This document shows, piece by piece, positions 1 through 7,987 of a DNA stretch of 64,000 nucleotides; within the stretch, counting starts at the first letter, position 1; every line of letters starts with the position of its first letter. The translations under genes were made by a program, and so were the position numbers. This DNA is from Desulfitobacterium chlororespirans DSM 11544 (GTDB taxonomy: Bacteria; Bacillota; Desulfitobacteriia; Desulfitobacteriales; Desulfitobacteriaceae), in NCBI RefSeq assembly GCF_900143285.1, contig NZ_FRDN01000010.1, positions 1 through 64,000 on the forward strand. The letters are read 5' to 3'. The notes under the pieces are model-generated. The model was given only the letters and a program-made list of their open reading frames with translations. It was not told the origin of the DNA and did no database searches.

Positions 1-2
1 CC

Positions 3-158
3 AATTACCGGGAAGCAACCGGCAAGAACATTTGGGTCCTTTTCCCTGGTCCTGTAGATCAAAGCGAGCTTGACCGCGGCGTACGCTATATCAGCGTTGC
101 CCAATCCCTGCAAGCGACGGTGCTGGGAGAGAACATTTCCTATGAATTCAAGCCTTAA
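3..158 (+). CDS. C-terminal end of an unidentified protein (5' cut by window edge)
   Basis: An open frame enters from the left edge and runs 51 codons to TAA at 156-158. It ends ...GENISYEFKP, is coding-like, and is followed 50 bases later by a hairpin that looks like its terminator. The family cannot be recognised from this tail. Confidence 0.6.
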   Translation, partial: NYREATGKNIWVLFPGPVDQSELDRGVRYISVAQSLQATVLGENISYEFKP

Positions 159-210
159 ACTTCCGGTTCCATCCCACCCCCTTCGCTCATAATCTAATGC
201 CATTGTAAGA

Positions 211-237
211 AGAAATAAGCCTTTTCGGCTTATTTCT
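211..237. terminator. Rho-independent terminator between convergent genes
   Basis: Perfect 11-bp stem AGAAATAAGCC / GGCTTATTTCT around loop TTTTC, with short T runs. It lies between the plus-strand gene ending at 158 and the minus-strand gene ending at 321, so it may serve both. Confidence 0.75.
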
Positions 238-320
238 TTGCTCATGAAAGATATCCTGGCTAAGTCTAATTATTCTTCCTTCTCTGCTTATGCTTTTTCT
301 CTACATCTTTGAGCCTCTTA

Positions 321-791
321 TCATCCATGCCCTATCTTCCCCTTGAACAACCTATGCAAAGCAGCACCTACAATAGCTCCTCCACTATCGAGAAGCACAT
401 CTTCAATCTGACCGCTGCGCCCCGGGACAAAGAGCTGATGCACTTCATCACTGACAGCATAGAGCACACAGATTCCTAAAGCTATAGCAATTTGCCGCAC
501 TCCTTTAACGCTGCACTGCCTTAAGGCATTCATGGTCAAAACGCTAAGAACTAAATAGGTCAAGAAATGAGCAGATTTCCTTACAATAAAATTTGACTGG
601 ATATAATCCATATTCAACCCTGGCAAGGCCTTAGCAACAGCGCTAAAAAGCCTTTCAGCGATGCCTTGGCTCAGTTCATCGGATTGAGCTGCTGCTTGAG
701 CCGACAGATAAAAGATTATACCCATCCAAAGCAAGACTGCCGCCCATGATATTATAAAAATTAAGCTGTTTTTCTCTTTTCTATCCTGCAT
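321..791 (-). CDS. VanZ-family membrane protein
   Basis: 156 residues. The VanZ signature is visible: an RKSAHFLTY segment near residue 71 and a DEVHQLFVPGRSGQIEDVLLD block near residues 114-134, set among about four hydrophobic helices (first at 9-30). VanZ is named for low-level teicoplanin resistance, but most family members are of unknown function and are thought to act at the cell envelope. It stands alone, convergent with the preceding gene and divergent from the CWB2 gene at 1179. Family call is firm; substrate and role are unknown. Confidence 0.85.
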   Translation of the reverse strand: MQDRKEKNSLIFIISWAAVLLWMGIIFYLSAQAAAQSDELSQGIAERLFSAVAKALPGLNMDYIQSNFIVRKSAHFLTYLVLSVLTMNALRQCSVKGVRQIAIALGICVLYAVSDEVHQLFVPGRSGQIEDVLLDSGGAIVGAALHRLFKGKIGHG

Positions 792-1178
792 CTGACTCTA
801 TCTCCCATATTATTCCCCATATCCACGGAGATGTTTTTGATGCCGTAATCAAAACCCAACCACCTAAGCGGCTGGGTGATCTTTGTACGAGCATTGGAAC
901 GCTGTTATAGCCCTTTTTAGGGTAACTCATTTAGGGTGCTTTAGCAAGGGAGCGCTGTTGATTGAATCATATGACTGCCACTATATTTGCCCATTAAATA
1001 TGTCGATTCTTTGAAGGATTTAACTTTTTAACGTAGAACATACACTGTATCGTGTAATTTTTGAACCAAAGGCCATACCTTTGTTCGATAAAAATCAAAC
1101 TACAGTGGAGGGATTAACTGCAACAACATAACACTGCCATTAAAACTATGAATAAACATCAACCCAAGGAGGATTTTT
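792..1178. other. Long divergent intergenic region with leader-like structure
   Basis: 387 bases without a gene between divergent genes 321-791(-) and 1179-2891(+). It contains a weak hairpin at 854-877 resembling the terminator at 2913-2937, one copy of a 39-base dispersed repeat (912-950), and a hairpin near 1061-1085 (GAACCAAAGG / CCTTTGTTC). The promoter and 5' UTR of the CWB2 gene must lie here; I could not assign -35/-10 boxes with confidence. Confidence 0.5.
912..950 (+). repeat. 39-base dispersed repeat, copy A
   Basis: Matches 3421-3459 at 32 of 39 positions, the first 21 being identical (CCTTTTTAGGGTAACTCATT then T). Both copies lie in leader regions next to envelope-protein genes. 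No known riboswitch family was recognised. Confidence 0.6.
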
Positions 1179-2891
1179 ATGAAGAAAAAATATTCACTTT
1201 CCTTAATATGCTTTTTACTTATTTTTTCACTACTATCCATAAGTATTCCAGTATCGGCAAATACTACGTCAACATCCGTAAGCCTGGATAAAAGCACGAT
1301 CGTGCTTACCGTTGGTCAAACTGATACCTTAACTGCAACCATCCTCCCCGCAGGTTCCCCTAGTCAAAATCTCACTTGGATCTCTTCCAATCCCAATGTA
1401 GTCAACGTATTTAACGGATTACTGATGGGTCTCAATGAAGGAACGGCTTATATTACCGTTATGAATCCTTATGCTAGCAGCAACTACGCATCATGTTTTG
1501 TTATCGTCAAAAAGCCTGATTCAGAAATGACAATCAATAAAACCAATCTTGTTCTTCCCGTCGGTTCTACAGAGACCCTGACCGTCAATATTTCACCCAG
1601 TCAAGCCGTCGATTGGAACTCTTCAAATCCCGAGATCGTTCGCGTGTTCAATGGTGTATTGATGGCTCAAAAAGTTGGCACAGCAGTGATCACCGCGACA
1701 GCTGCCGACGGTTCAAAAAGTGTAACATGCACTGTAACTGTTAAGGATGCCAAGGCCACTATTACATTAAACAAAAGCACTGCTACCTTAGGCGTTGGCA
1801 AAACCACGACCCTAACCGCAAATGTGTCACCGGCCCTCCCCTCCAATGTTTATTTAATGTGGCAATCTTCAAATCCCGGGATCGTGTCCGTATCCGGAGG
1901 GGTGATCACAGGGGGAGCTTTAGGAAGTGCCGTCATTACAGCCATTGCCTCTGATGGCTCCGGCAGTGCCACATGTAATGTTAATGTGACTGCAACCGGT
2001 ATCAATACCATCAGACTGGGCGGAGCAAACAGATATGAAACTTCCGTCCAAATCTCCAAAAACGGCTGGCCCGACGGCTCAACATATGCTGTTCTGGCAA
2101 CTGGGAATAATTATCCGGATGCCTTAAGTGCCGCTCCATTAGCTCAAAAGTATGACGCTCCCATCTTACTTACCGATAAAACACTTCCTCAGGTTACCAT
2201 AAATGAACTCACACGTTTAAAACCAGCTCAAGTATTCATCTGTGGCGGCACCGGTGCTATTTCCAAGACGATTGAAAACCAACTCAATGGTATGGGCATC
2301 ATCACTGAAAGACTTGAAGGCAAAGATCGGTATGAAACCTCGATCGCCATAGCTAAAAAAATAGGTGTTACATCAGGGGAGTTAATCGTTGTCAACGGCT
2401 ACGAATGGTCCGATGCCTTATCAGTCTCGCCTATTGCCGCTAAAAAAGGTATCCCCATCGTATTAACCGATAAAGGCAGCATTCCTGATTCTGTAAAATC
2501 ATTTGTAAACTCCAGTAATTTCAGTAAGACTTATCTCTTAGGCGGCACGGATCTGATCGGCAATCAGGTTAAAAATGTACTTCCTAATGCAGAACGAATC
2601 ATCGGCAGCAACAAATTTGAAAGAAATATCAATATCCTCAAAGAATTTGAAGATGATCTTGATTTGTCAAAAATATGCATAGCTACAGGAGCTGATTTCC
2701 CCGATGCACTTTCCGGTTCAGCTCTGGCGGCAAAATTGTCTTCCGCCATAGTATTGTTGGATAATAATAGCCTGAAGTCTGTAACCAGCCAATACTCAGC
2801 TGACTCGCTTATCCAAACCGATGATGTTTACGTGTTTGGACTCCAGGCTGTGGTCAGTGACAATGTGATCAACAAATTATTTACTAAGTAA
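1179..2891 (+). CDS. Secreted Ig-like (BIG2) x3 + CWB2 x3 cell-wall protein
   Basis: 570 residues. A signal peptide (1-28, KKKYSLSL...PVSA) is followed by three bacterial Ig-like group 2 domains at about 30-110, 113-190 and 192-270, each with a W-x-SSNP core and a GTAxIT-type strand. Three CWB2 repeats (about 277-570) follow, starting at RLGGANRYETS with NYPDALSAAPLA and GGTGAIS motifs. CWB2 modules anchor proteins non-covalently to wall polysaccharide. The start is supported by AAGGAGG seven bases upstream. A strong terminator follows at 2913. Likely a surface display or adhesin-like protein; no catalytic domain is seen. Confidence 0.88.
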   Translation: MKKKYSLSLICFLLIFSLLSISIPVSANTTSTSVSLDKSTIVLTVGQTDTLTATILPAGSPSQNLTWISSNPNVVNVFNGLLMGLNEGTAYITVMNPYASSNYASCFVIVKKPDSEMTINKTNLVLPVGSTETLTVNISPSQAVDWNSSNPEIVRVFNGVLMAQKVGTAVITATAADGSKSVTCTVTVKDAKATITLNKSTATLGVGKTTTLTANVSPALPSNVYLMWQSSNPGIVSVSGGVITGGALGSAVITAIASDGSGSATCNVNVTATGINTIRLGGANRYETSVQISKNGWPDGSTYAVLATGNNYPDALSAAPLAQKYDAPILLTDKTLPQVTINELTRLKPAQVFICGGTGAISKTIENQLNGMGIITERLEGKDRYETSIAIAKKIGVTSGELIVVNGYEWSDALSVSPIAAKKGIPIVLTDKGSIPDSVKSFVNSSNFSKTYLLGGTDLIGNQVKNVLPNAERIIGSNKFERNINILKEFEDDLDLSKICIATGADFPDALSGSALAAKLSSAIVLLDNNSLKSVTSQYSADSLIQTDDVYVFGLQAVVSDNVINKLFTK

Positions 2892-2912
2892 TTCAAACAG
2901 CGAGATAGTCAA

Positions 2913-2943
2913 AACCCAGCCACATTGTGGCTGGGTTATTTTT
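2913..2943 (+). terminator. Rho-independent terminator
   Basis: AACCCAGCCAC / GTGGCTGGGTT, 11-bp perfect stem with loop ATT, followed by ATTTTTT. It ends the CWB2 gene at 1179-2891 and can also serve the convergent lipoprotein gene. Confidence 0.9.
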
Positions 2944-2972
2944 TGGGGTAAAGAATCCTAACGTAGCTATTA

Positions 2973-3389
2973 TTATGGTTTGAAGTTAATAGAGTCTATT
3001 ACCTGGCCGTCACTGATTCCTTGAACAGTAAGAGGCATTCCTGGATAATTGATCTTCATCTGTGCCAAAAGTTCCCCGAGCAGCTGATTAGCATAGGCTT
3101 TATCCACCCCGGCGTTAAAGGTAATATCCCCATAGGTAATCCCCTGCTGTTCATAGATTTGAGTACCCAGCACATCTTTCTGTGCCATAATTTGTTCCGA
3201 CAGTTTTAAATTGGATTCGCCAATGGGGGTTCCTTCCGGGATAGGTGTTAAATATTCTGATTTAACGTTTTCATTCTGTTGCTGCTCAGCGGCGGGATTT
3301 TGGGGTTGATTTTTATCAGTATTCCCGCATCCGCCGATCCCAAAAGTTAGGGCAGCGATAATCAAGCCCATCGATAGTTTTCTTAGCAT
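2973..3389 (-). CDS. Small putative lipoprotein
   Basis: 138 residues from the preferred ATG. A lipoprotein signal MLRKLSMGLII...GIGGC places the lipidated cysteine at residue 21, followed by a polar Q/N/E-rich linker and a roughly 95-residue globular domain with no recognised family. An upstream GTG at 3401 is also open but sits directly on the AAAAGG ribosome site, so the ATG at 3389 is preferred. Copy B of the 39-base repeat lies just upstream. It stands alone between the CWB2 gene and the TolC-like operon. Function unknown; location outside the membrane is inferred. Confidence 0.7.
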   Translation of the reverse strand: MLRKLSMGLIIAALTFGIGGCGNTDKNQPQNPAAEQQQNENVKSEYLTPIPEGTPIGESNLKLSEQIMAQKDVLGTQIYEQQGITYGDITFNAGVDKAYANQLLGELLAQMKINYPGMPLTVQGISDGQVIDSINFKP

Positions 3390-3420
3390 ACAGTCACTCA
3401 CATCCTTTTATCTTTCACGT

Positions 3421-3459
3421 CCTTTTTAGGGTAACTCATTTTGAGTACTTTGGCAAGCA
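3421..3459 (+). repeat. 39-base dispersed repeat, copy B
   Basis: Near-identical to 912-950. Here it contains a short hairpin ACTCATTTTGAGT. It lies just upstream of the minus-strand lipoprotein gene, so read on that strand it would fall in the leader. Confidence 0.6.
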
Positions 3460-3490
3460 CTATATCCATAATATCCCTTTTTTTAAAAAA

Positions 3491-3527
3491 GGAGATCCGA
3501 TTTGCACTACTGGCAAACCAGATCTCC
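3491..3527 (-). terminator. Terminator of the TolC/CWB2 operon
   Basis: Read on minus: GGAGATCTGGTTTGC, 7-base loop, GCAAATCGGATCTCC, then TTTTTT. 15-bp stem with one wobble and one mismatch. It lies 30 bases past the stop of the second TolC-like gene. Confidence 0.88.
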
Positions 3528-3556
3528 TGCTCCAGATCATTGATCTTCCGCATAAA

Positions 3557-4789
3557 TTATTTTTGGGTAGATGTTACTTCCAGGCTGTTTCGTAAGCCGG
3601 CGGCAGCCGACATATAGTTGTTGATGTTCTGCAGTAAAGTATATTGATCATTGAGAAGTTTATTTTGCAGTTCGATCATTTCGATGCTGCTGGAAATACC
3701 TACTTCAATTTTCTTCTGCAGAATTTCTGTATTGATCTTATCCGCTTCAACAGCCAGCTTAGCTGCCTGCACAGAGTTTTCCAAAGACCTCAGGTTATTA
3801 TAAGCAGTGCGCAAAGCGACTTCCTTCGTCACCGGCAAAGTTTCCAGGGTTGCCTTTTTATCTTCAATGCTGATTTGCAGCTGATCGGCCGCCGGGTTCG
3901 AATAATAGAAAGCAATGTCATATTCTATAGTCGTGAGTTCGATATCCTGTTCATATTTTTGGATATCATGGTCGTTGGTGATAGCTTGTGCAAGCTGTTC
4001 TTCGAACTTGACACTTTCAAATTTTGTATAAGCTGTTAAATCCGAGGTCAGGATGACTTCGCGGTTTAAATCAATGCCCAAATCCCGTTTTAAAGCAATC
4101 ATGGAGCTGGTGATCGTGTTCTGCGTCGCTTTCAAGCCTGCCTCCAGGGAGCTCTTTTGGGCGTTTAAGGCATAACGCTGAGATTCAACGGCCAGACCCA
4201 GATCGATCTGCAGATTGAGCTGGTCGATATACGTATCCACATTATTCAGCTGGCTTTTCAAGTTCTTCACTTGCTGCTGCAAGGCCAAAATGTTTTGATA
4301 CTGATTGCTGATCTGAACCTTCAAATCCTTTACTTGGTTTTCCCGGTCGTGTTTAGCGTTCTCTAAGGTCCAGAGGGCCCGCTTATGATTCAGTTTGTTC
4401 CTCTTGGTAGAATCTTCATCCACCTCTGAGTATCTGGCCTGGCTTCTGGCCAGGGCTTGTTCATACTGCTTTTCATAGATGAGCAGTTTGCTGTCTACTA
4501 GCTTCAGACTGCTGTTCCCTGTCTCAATGAGGTCTAAAGCATCTTCGAGAGAAAGACGCAAGGTCCCTTGTTCGGTGGCCGCAGGAGTATCGGCAGCCTC
4601 ACCGGGGGTTTCTGCCGCTTCAGCCGGATCCGTCGATCCGGAAGTCTGAGCGGACTCAGAGGAACCTACCTCATCTGTCGCAGCCTTGCCGGATGGTGTC
4701 TGTCCGTCTTGGGCCAGAATATTGTTGGTTGTAAAAATAAGCGAAGCAGCGAGAACAAAAGTCAGAAGTTTTACATATTTTTTATTCAC
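3557..4789 (-). CDS. TolC-like (outer membrane efflux protein family) coiled-coil protein 2
   Basis: 410 residues from GTG at 4789, chosen because GGAGGTG sits seven bases upstream; the ATG at 4807 overlaps that site. A signal peptide (VNKKYVKLLTFVLAASLIFTTNNILA) is followed by a low-complexity A/E/S/T/P stretch (about 28-75), then long heptad-rich helices with repeated LDLIETGNSSLKL / KYEQDIEL / NNLRSLENSVQAAKLA motifs typical of the TolC fold. TolC proteins normally form export ducts through an outer membrane; a Gram-positive gene set makes the role unclear. It follows a paralogue by 27 bases, in a leftward operon with two CWB2 proteins. Confidence 0.75.
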   Translation of the reverse strand: MNKKYVKLLTFVLAASLIFTTNNILAQDGQTPSGKAATDEVGSSESAQTSGSTDPAEAAETPGEAADTPAATEQGTLRLSLEDALDLIETGNSSLKLVDSKLLIYEKQYEQALARSQARYSEVDEDSTKRNKLNHKRALWTLENAKHDRENQVKDLKVQISNQYQNILALQQQVKNLKSQLNNVDTYIDQLNLQIDLGLAVESQRYALNAQKSSLEAGLKATQNTITSSMIALKRDLGIDLNREVILTSDLTAYTKFESVKFEEQLAQAITNDHDIQKYEQDIELTTIEYDIAFYYSNPAADQLQISIEDKKATLETLPVTKEVALRTAYNNLRSLENSVQAAKLAVEADKINTEILQKKIEVGISSSIEMIELQNKLLNDQYTLLQNINNYMSAAAGLRNSLEVTSTQK

Positions 4790-4816
4790 TAAGGCACCTC
4801 CACACATTATACAAGA

Positions 4817-5932
4817 TTAATATCCGGTGGGTTGAACACCCGCATCACAAGCCAGATTCATCGTCGTCTGCATCAGCCAGGCATCTAACTCCGCTTTTTT
4901 CAGATCGATCTCTGCTTGCACTTTAGCAATTTTGGCATTGTTTAATTCTACGAAAGTAATTTCAGATTGGTCATAGCGGATTTGTGCCGTTTGGATATTC
5001 TTTTCCGCTTGTTCGGCAAGATATTGCATAGCCTCCAGGGCTTTCATGGAGCTTTCCAGGCCGGCATACAGTTCGGCGATGTTTTGGCGGACATTGATTC
5101 GCGCCAGGTCCAGAGTGTTCCTGGCGTTAGCGATCTCATATTCCTGCTGCTGCTTGTAGAATTCGTAATCACTGGGGATGCTGGCCAAACCATAGAGATA
5201 TTGCTCCTCAAGCAAGTCAAGGGCGCTTTGAGCACTGATGATCTCTGCCCGATTGGCCAATGCCTGGTTCGTATACTCTTCAAGAGTCCGGATCTGTGGA
5301 GCGGGAGTAACATTATAATCCTGCAGAACAGAGTATTTCCGGGAGATATCTCCCCCCATCATGTTATTAAGGGCCATCAAAGCCGAATCCTTACTGTTCT
5401 GGGCACTGAGATAATGATAACGAATTTGCTCATAGGCGATTTCCGCCAGCCTTAACTGAGATGCGGTGACCATCCCTTTTTCTTCTTGAAGCCGAGCCTT
5501 CTTATAGTCCTCGTAGAGGGAGTTCATCAGATCGTTTTGGGCATTGACCTCATAATCCCCTTTCAGAAGTTCTATGTAACTGCTGTAAGCAGAAAGCCGC
5601 ACGGCATTGGTCAGGACTGCTTGCCCCCCATAAAACTGAGTCAGGTAATCCTCATACATCTTCGGCGTCAAAACATAGGATTGAACCAGCTCAAAAGGGT
5701 TGGGCATATAGGGCAAAAGCCCTATCATTTGATTGAGCTGCCCTTTTACACTGGAGTAGTTTTTCTCCATCTGCTCAATACGCAGATTATTAGTTTTGAG
5801 AATTTGGGAATTTTCGATGGTTTCTATGGCTGCTTTTTCAATGTCCAGAGTATCCTCTGAGGCTTGGGCAGCAGAAACGGTGCTGCCCAGCAGCAAAGCC
5901 ACAAGTAGTATGGACGCAAGAGCTTTTTTCAA
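4817..5932 (-). CDS. TolC-like coiled-coil protein 1
   Basis: 371 residues from TTG at 5932, six bases after AAAGGAGG; the ATG at 5938 abuts the ribosome site. A signal peptide (LKKALASILLVALLLGSTVSAAQA) is followed by alternating long helices, with LRLAEIAYEQIRYHYL (about 150) and QIRYDQSEITFVELNNAKIAK near the C-terminus, the position and style of the TolC/outer-membrane efflux repeat. It is paralogous to its downstream neighbour. It comes 100 bases after the CWB2-LRR gene on the same strand. Family is likely; the secretion partner (ABC or MFP protein) is not in the window. Confidence 0.75.
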   Translation of the reverse strand: MKKALASILLVALLLGSTVSAAQASEDTLDIEKAAIETIENSQILKTNNLRIEQMEKNYSSVKGQLNQMIGLLPYMPNPFELVQSYVLTPKMYEDYLTQFYGGQAVLTNAVRLSAYSSYIELLKGDYEVNAQNDLMNSLYEDYKKARLQEEKGMVTASQLRLAEIAYEQIRYHYLSAQNSKDSALMALNNMMGGDISRKYSVLQDYNVTPAPQIRTLEEYTNQALANRAEIISAQSALDLLEEQYLYGLASIPSDYEFYKQQQEYEIANARNTLDLARINVRQNIAELYAGLESSMKALEAMQYLAEQAEKNIQTAQIRYDQSEITFVELNNAKIAKVQAEIDLKKAELDAWLMQTTMNLACDAGVQPTGY

Positions 5933-6032
5933 GAACATCCTCCTTTGCTAACTATAGAGAGAATTTAGTAGGTGCTGCTATATGATTAACGAAGTATCCG
6001 GAACAAAGGAAAAAAGGCACCTTTCCCTTTAT

Positions 6033-7949
6033 TTACGGCTTCGGATAATCTACCGAATCCAGATCAAAATCTTTATCCGCCAATTGATCGTAAAACCCTC
6101 GTGTGGGACTATAATCCTGAGTCCCATTCCCTTTGATATACAAGCGGGTCAACCGGGTTAGTTTGCGAAGCGGCGAAAAATCATCGATGACGTTATATCC
6201 TAGATCTAAATAAGTCAGAGAGGTCATATTCTGCAGAGAATTAATCTTCTCCAGATCATTATAGCCCAGGCTTAGGGATTTTAGATTACTCAGCTTCTGC
6301 AGCGGGGCAAGCTTGGCTCCTTCCAGGAAATTGTTGCGCAGATCCAGTGACTCCAGATTCGTAAAGTTCTCCAGTCCGCTAAGGTCCCGGATACCGTATC
6401 CTTTGGCATCCAAATGAGTAAGGCTCAGCACATCGCTTCGGTAAATAGGCTGGGAAGATGAGTTCTTACCCAGCATAAATTTTACTGCCCAGGTCAGATT
6501 AGAATCCTTAAACTTGATGGCTGAGTCTTCCGACACTTTCAGGGTCAGCTTTGTCTTCAGATCGGTACCCGCCACAGTTCCCTGAAAGGTATATGTTCCG
6601 ACCTTATTCAGCATACTCACCGTCGGGCTCGAACTCCAAGTGACCGGTAACTCCTTGGTCGTTTGGTCGCTCAGAGTGACGATTACCGACTCCGGCAAGC
6701 TATATTCACTTCCCTGAACAACTTCTGCGGCAAAGGTATCTGCTTTACTGAGCAAGGGTTCCACGTACAGCGTTAACTCCACTGTCGTGTAATAACCCTC
6801 AATCTCACCGCGATAATAATAGGTTCCCGCCTTTTGGGTGGACACATCATCCAGATTCCAGTCCACCTGAACCTCTTCCTGATTACCTTTACTCGTAATC
6901 ACCGTGACCTTCTTAGGCAGCTCGTAGGTCTCTTTCTCTTTGACATGGACGGTAATATTTCTGACCACATCAATCTCGGCAGGTAAGCCGGCCAATTGAC
7001 TTTCCGTACTCACCGGAATAACTCCCGTCCCGCCGAAGACCGTGACCTGGTTGATGACCTTTGTACTCAGATAGTCTTGTACTGCCGGGGGAACCTGGTT
7101 TCCTTTCAAAAGAACCAACGGATGGCCGCCTTTTTGAGCTAAAGCCGCAGCGGATAATGCATCTGGAAAAGCTTCTCCAGTGGCCGCATACACTATGGTC
7201 GGGTCAATATCATCATTGAAGTAGCGAAGCAATGCAATATTCCGTGCATAGGGATCCGTTCCCCCGATCCGCTCTGCTTCTGGAAGCTGATTGGCAATCG
7301 TCTTAGAGACCTCATTCTCACTGCCAACAATAATCATGCTGGTGTTTCTCAAACGGGTCAAATAGCTCTTGAGGTTAGGGGTGAGCTCGTCTTTAGGAAC
7401 AAGCAGGACCGGCATTCCTTTAGCCGCTGCGATAGGAGCCACTGCCAAGGTATCGGCAAAAGCGGCACCGGATGTTACAAAAATCCCTTGACTCGTCCCC
7501 ACCTCTCTGGCGACTGCAAGTGCCGTGTCATAACGATCCTGTCCTGAGAATCGTTTCACGGAAATCCCCAACCCCGCGATCTGCTTTTCCACGGCGACCG
7601 GTATCACACCGATTCCGCCCACTATATAGGCATTTTTAGGATTGAGCCGTTTCAATTCGTTGATTGTTTCAGGGCTTAATCCGGAGCGTGCCGTCAGCAG
7701 GAGAGGGGCATCATATTTCCCAGCCAAAGGTGCAGCACTCAGGGCATCTGGATAATTCTCTCCCGTGGTGATGACCACAGCATTTGAGCCGGTGGGCCAA
7801 CCCTCCTGACTTGCCGCCACCGCTGTCCGATAACGATCACTCCCTGCCAGCCGCGAACTTTCCGTCGCTGCTTCCGCTCCCGGAATCAGCAAGACCGTAA
7901 AAAGGCATAAACTCACTAAAAAAGCAGCAGCTTTATTCCAACGCAACAA
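6033..7949 (-). CDS. Secreted CWB2 x3 + Ig-like (Big_4) x2 + leucine-rich repeat protein
   Basis: About 638 residues. TTG at 7949 is preferred: AAAGGAGG lies eight bases upstream and the product begins with a clean signal peptide (LLRWNKAAAFLVSLCLFTVLLIPGAEA). Order: CWB2 repeats (about 30-330, SRLAGSDRYRTA, NYPDALSAAPLA, GGTGVIP), two Ig-like domains of the Big_4 type (about 335-490, LPKKVTVITSKG and LPESVIVTLSDQ), then four or five leucine-rich repeats (about 510-610, LTNLESLDLRNN-type). The plan recalls internalins with a CWB2 anchor, so protein binding is plausible. It follows the FN3-CWB2 gene almost without a gap. Confidence 0.85.
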   Translation of the reverse strand: MLRWNKAAAFLVSLCLFTVLLIPGAEAATESSRLAGSDRYRTAVAASQEGWPTGSNAVVITTGENYPDALSAAPLAGKYDAPLLLTARSGLSPETINELKRLNPKNAYIVGGIGVIPVAVEKQIAGLGISVKRFSGQDRYDTALAVAREVGTSQGIFVTSGAAFADTLAVAPIAAAKGMPVLLVPKDELTPNLKSYLTRLRNTSMIIVGSENEVSKTIANQLPEAERIGGTDPYARNIALLRYFNDDIDPTIVYAATGEAFPDALSAAALAQKGGHPLVLLKGNQVPPAVQDYLSTKVINQVTVFGGTGVIPVSTESQLAGLPAEIDVVRNITVHVKEKETYELPKKVTVITSKGNQEEVQVDWNLDDVSTQKAGTYYYRGEIEGYYTTVELTLYVEPLLSKADTFAAEVVQGSEYSLPESVIVTLSDQTTKELPVTWSSSPTVSMLNKVGTYTFQGTVAGTDLKTKLTLKVSEDSAIKFKDSNLTWAVKFMLGKNSSSQPIYRSDVLSLTHLDAKGYGIRDLSGLENFTNLESLDLRNNFLEGAKLAPLQKLSNLKSLSLGYNDLEKINSLQNMTSLTYLDLGYNVIDDFSPLRKLTRLTRLYIKGNGTQDYSPTRGFYDQLADKDFDLDSVDYPKP

Positions 7950-7987
7950 ACCATAATCCTCCTTTATCCTCTTTCTTTGCAGCAAGC

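Noticed and set aside
903-960. Cyclic di-GMP riboswitch ahead of the CWB2 gene
   Set aside because: The ACTCATTTTGAGT-like hairpin of the 39-base repeat recalls class II aptamers, but conserved stretches of either class are absent.
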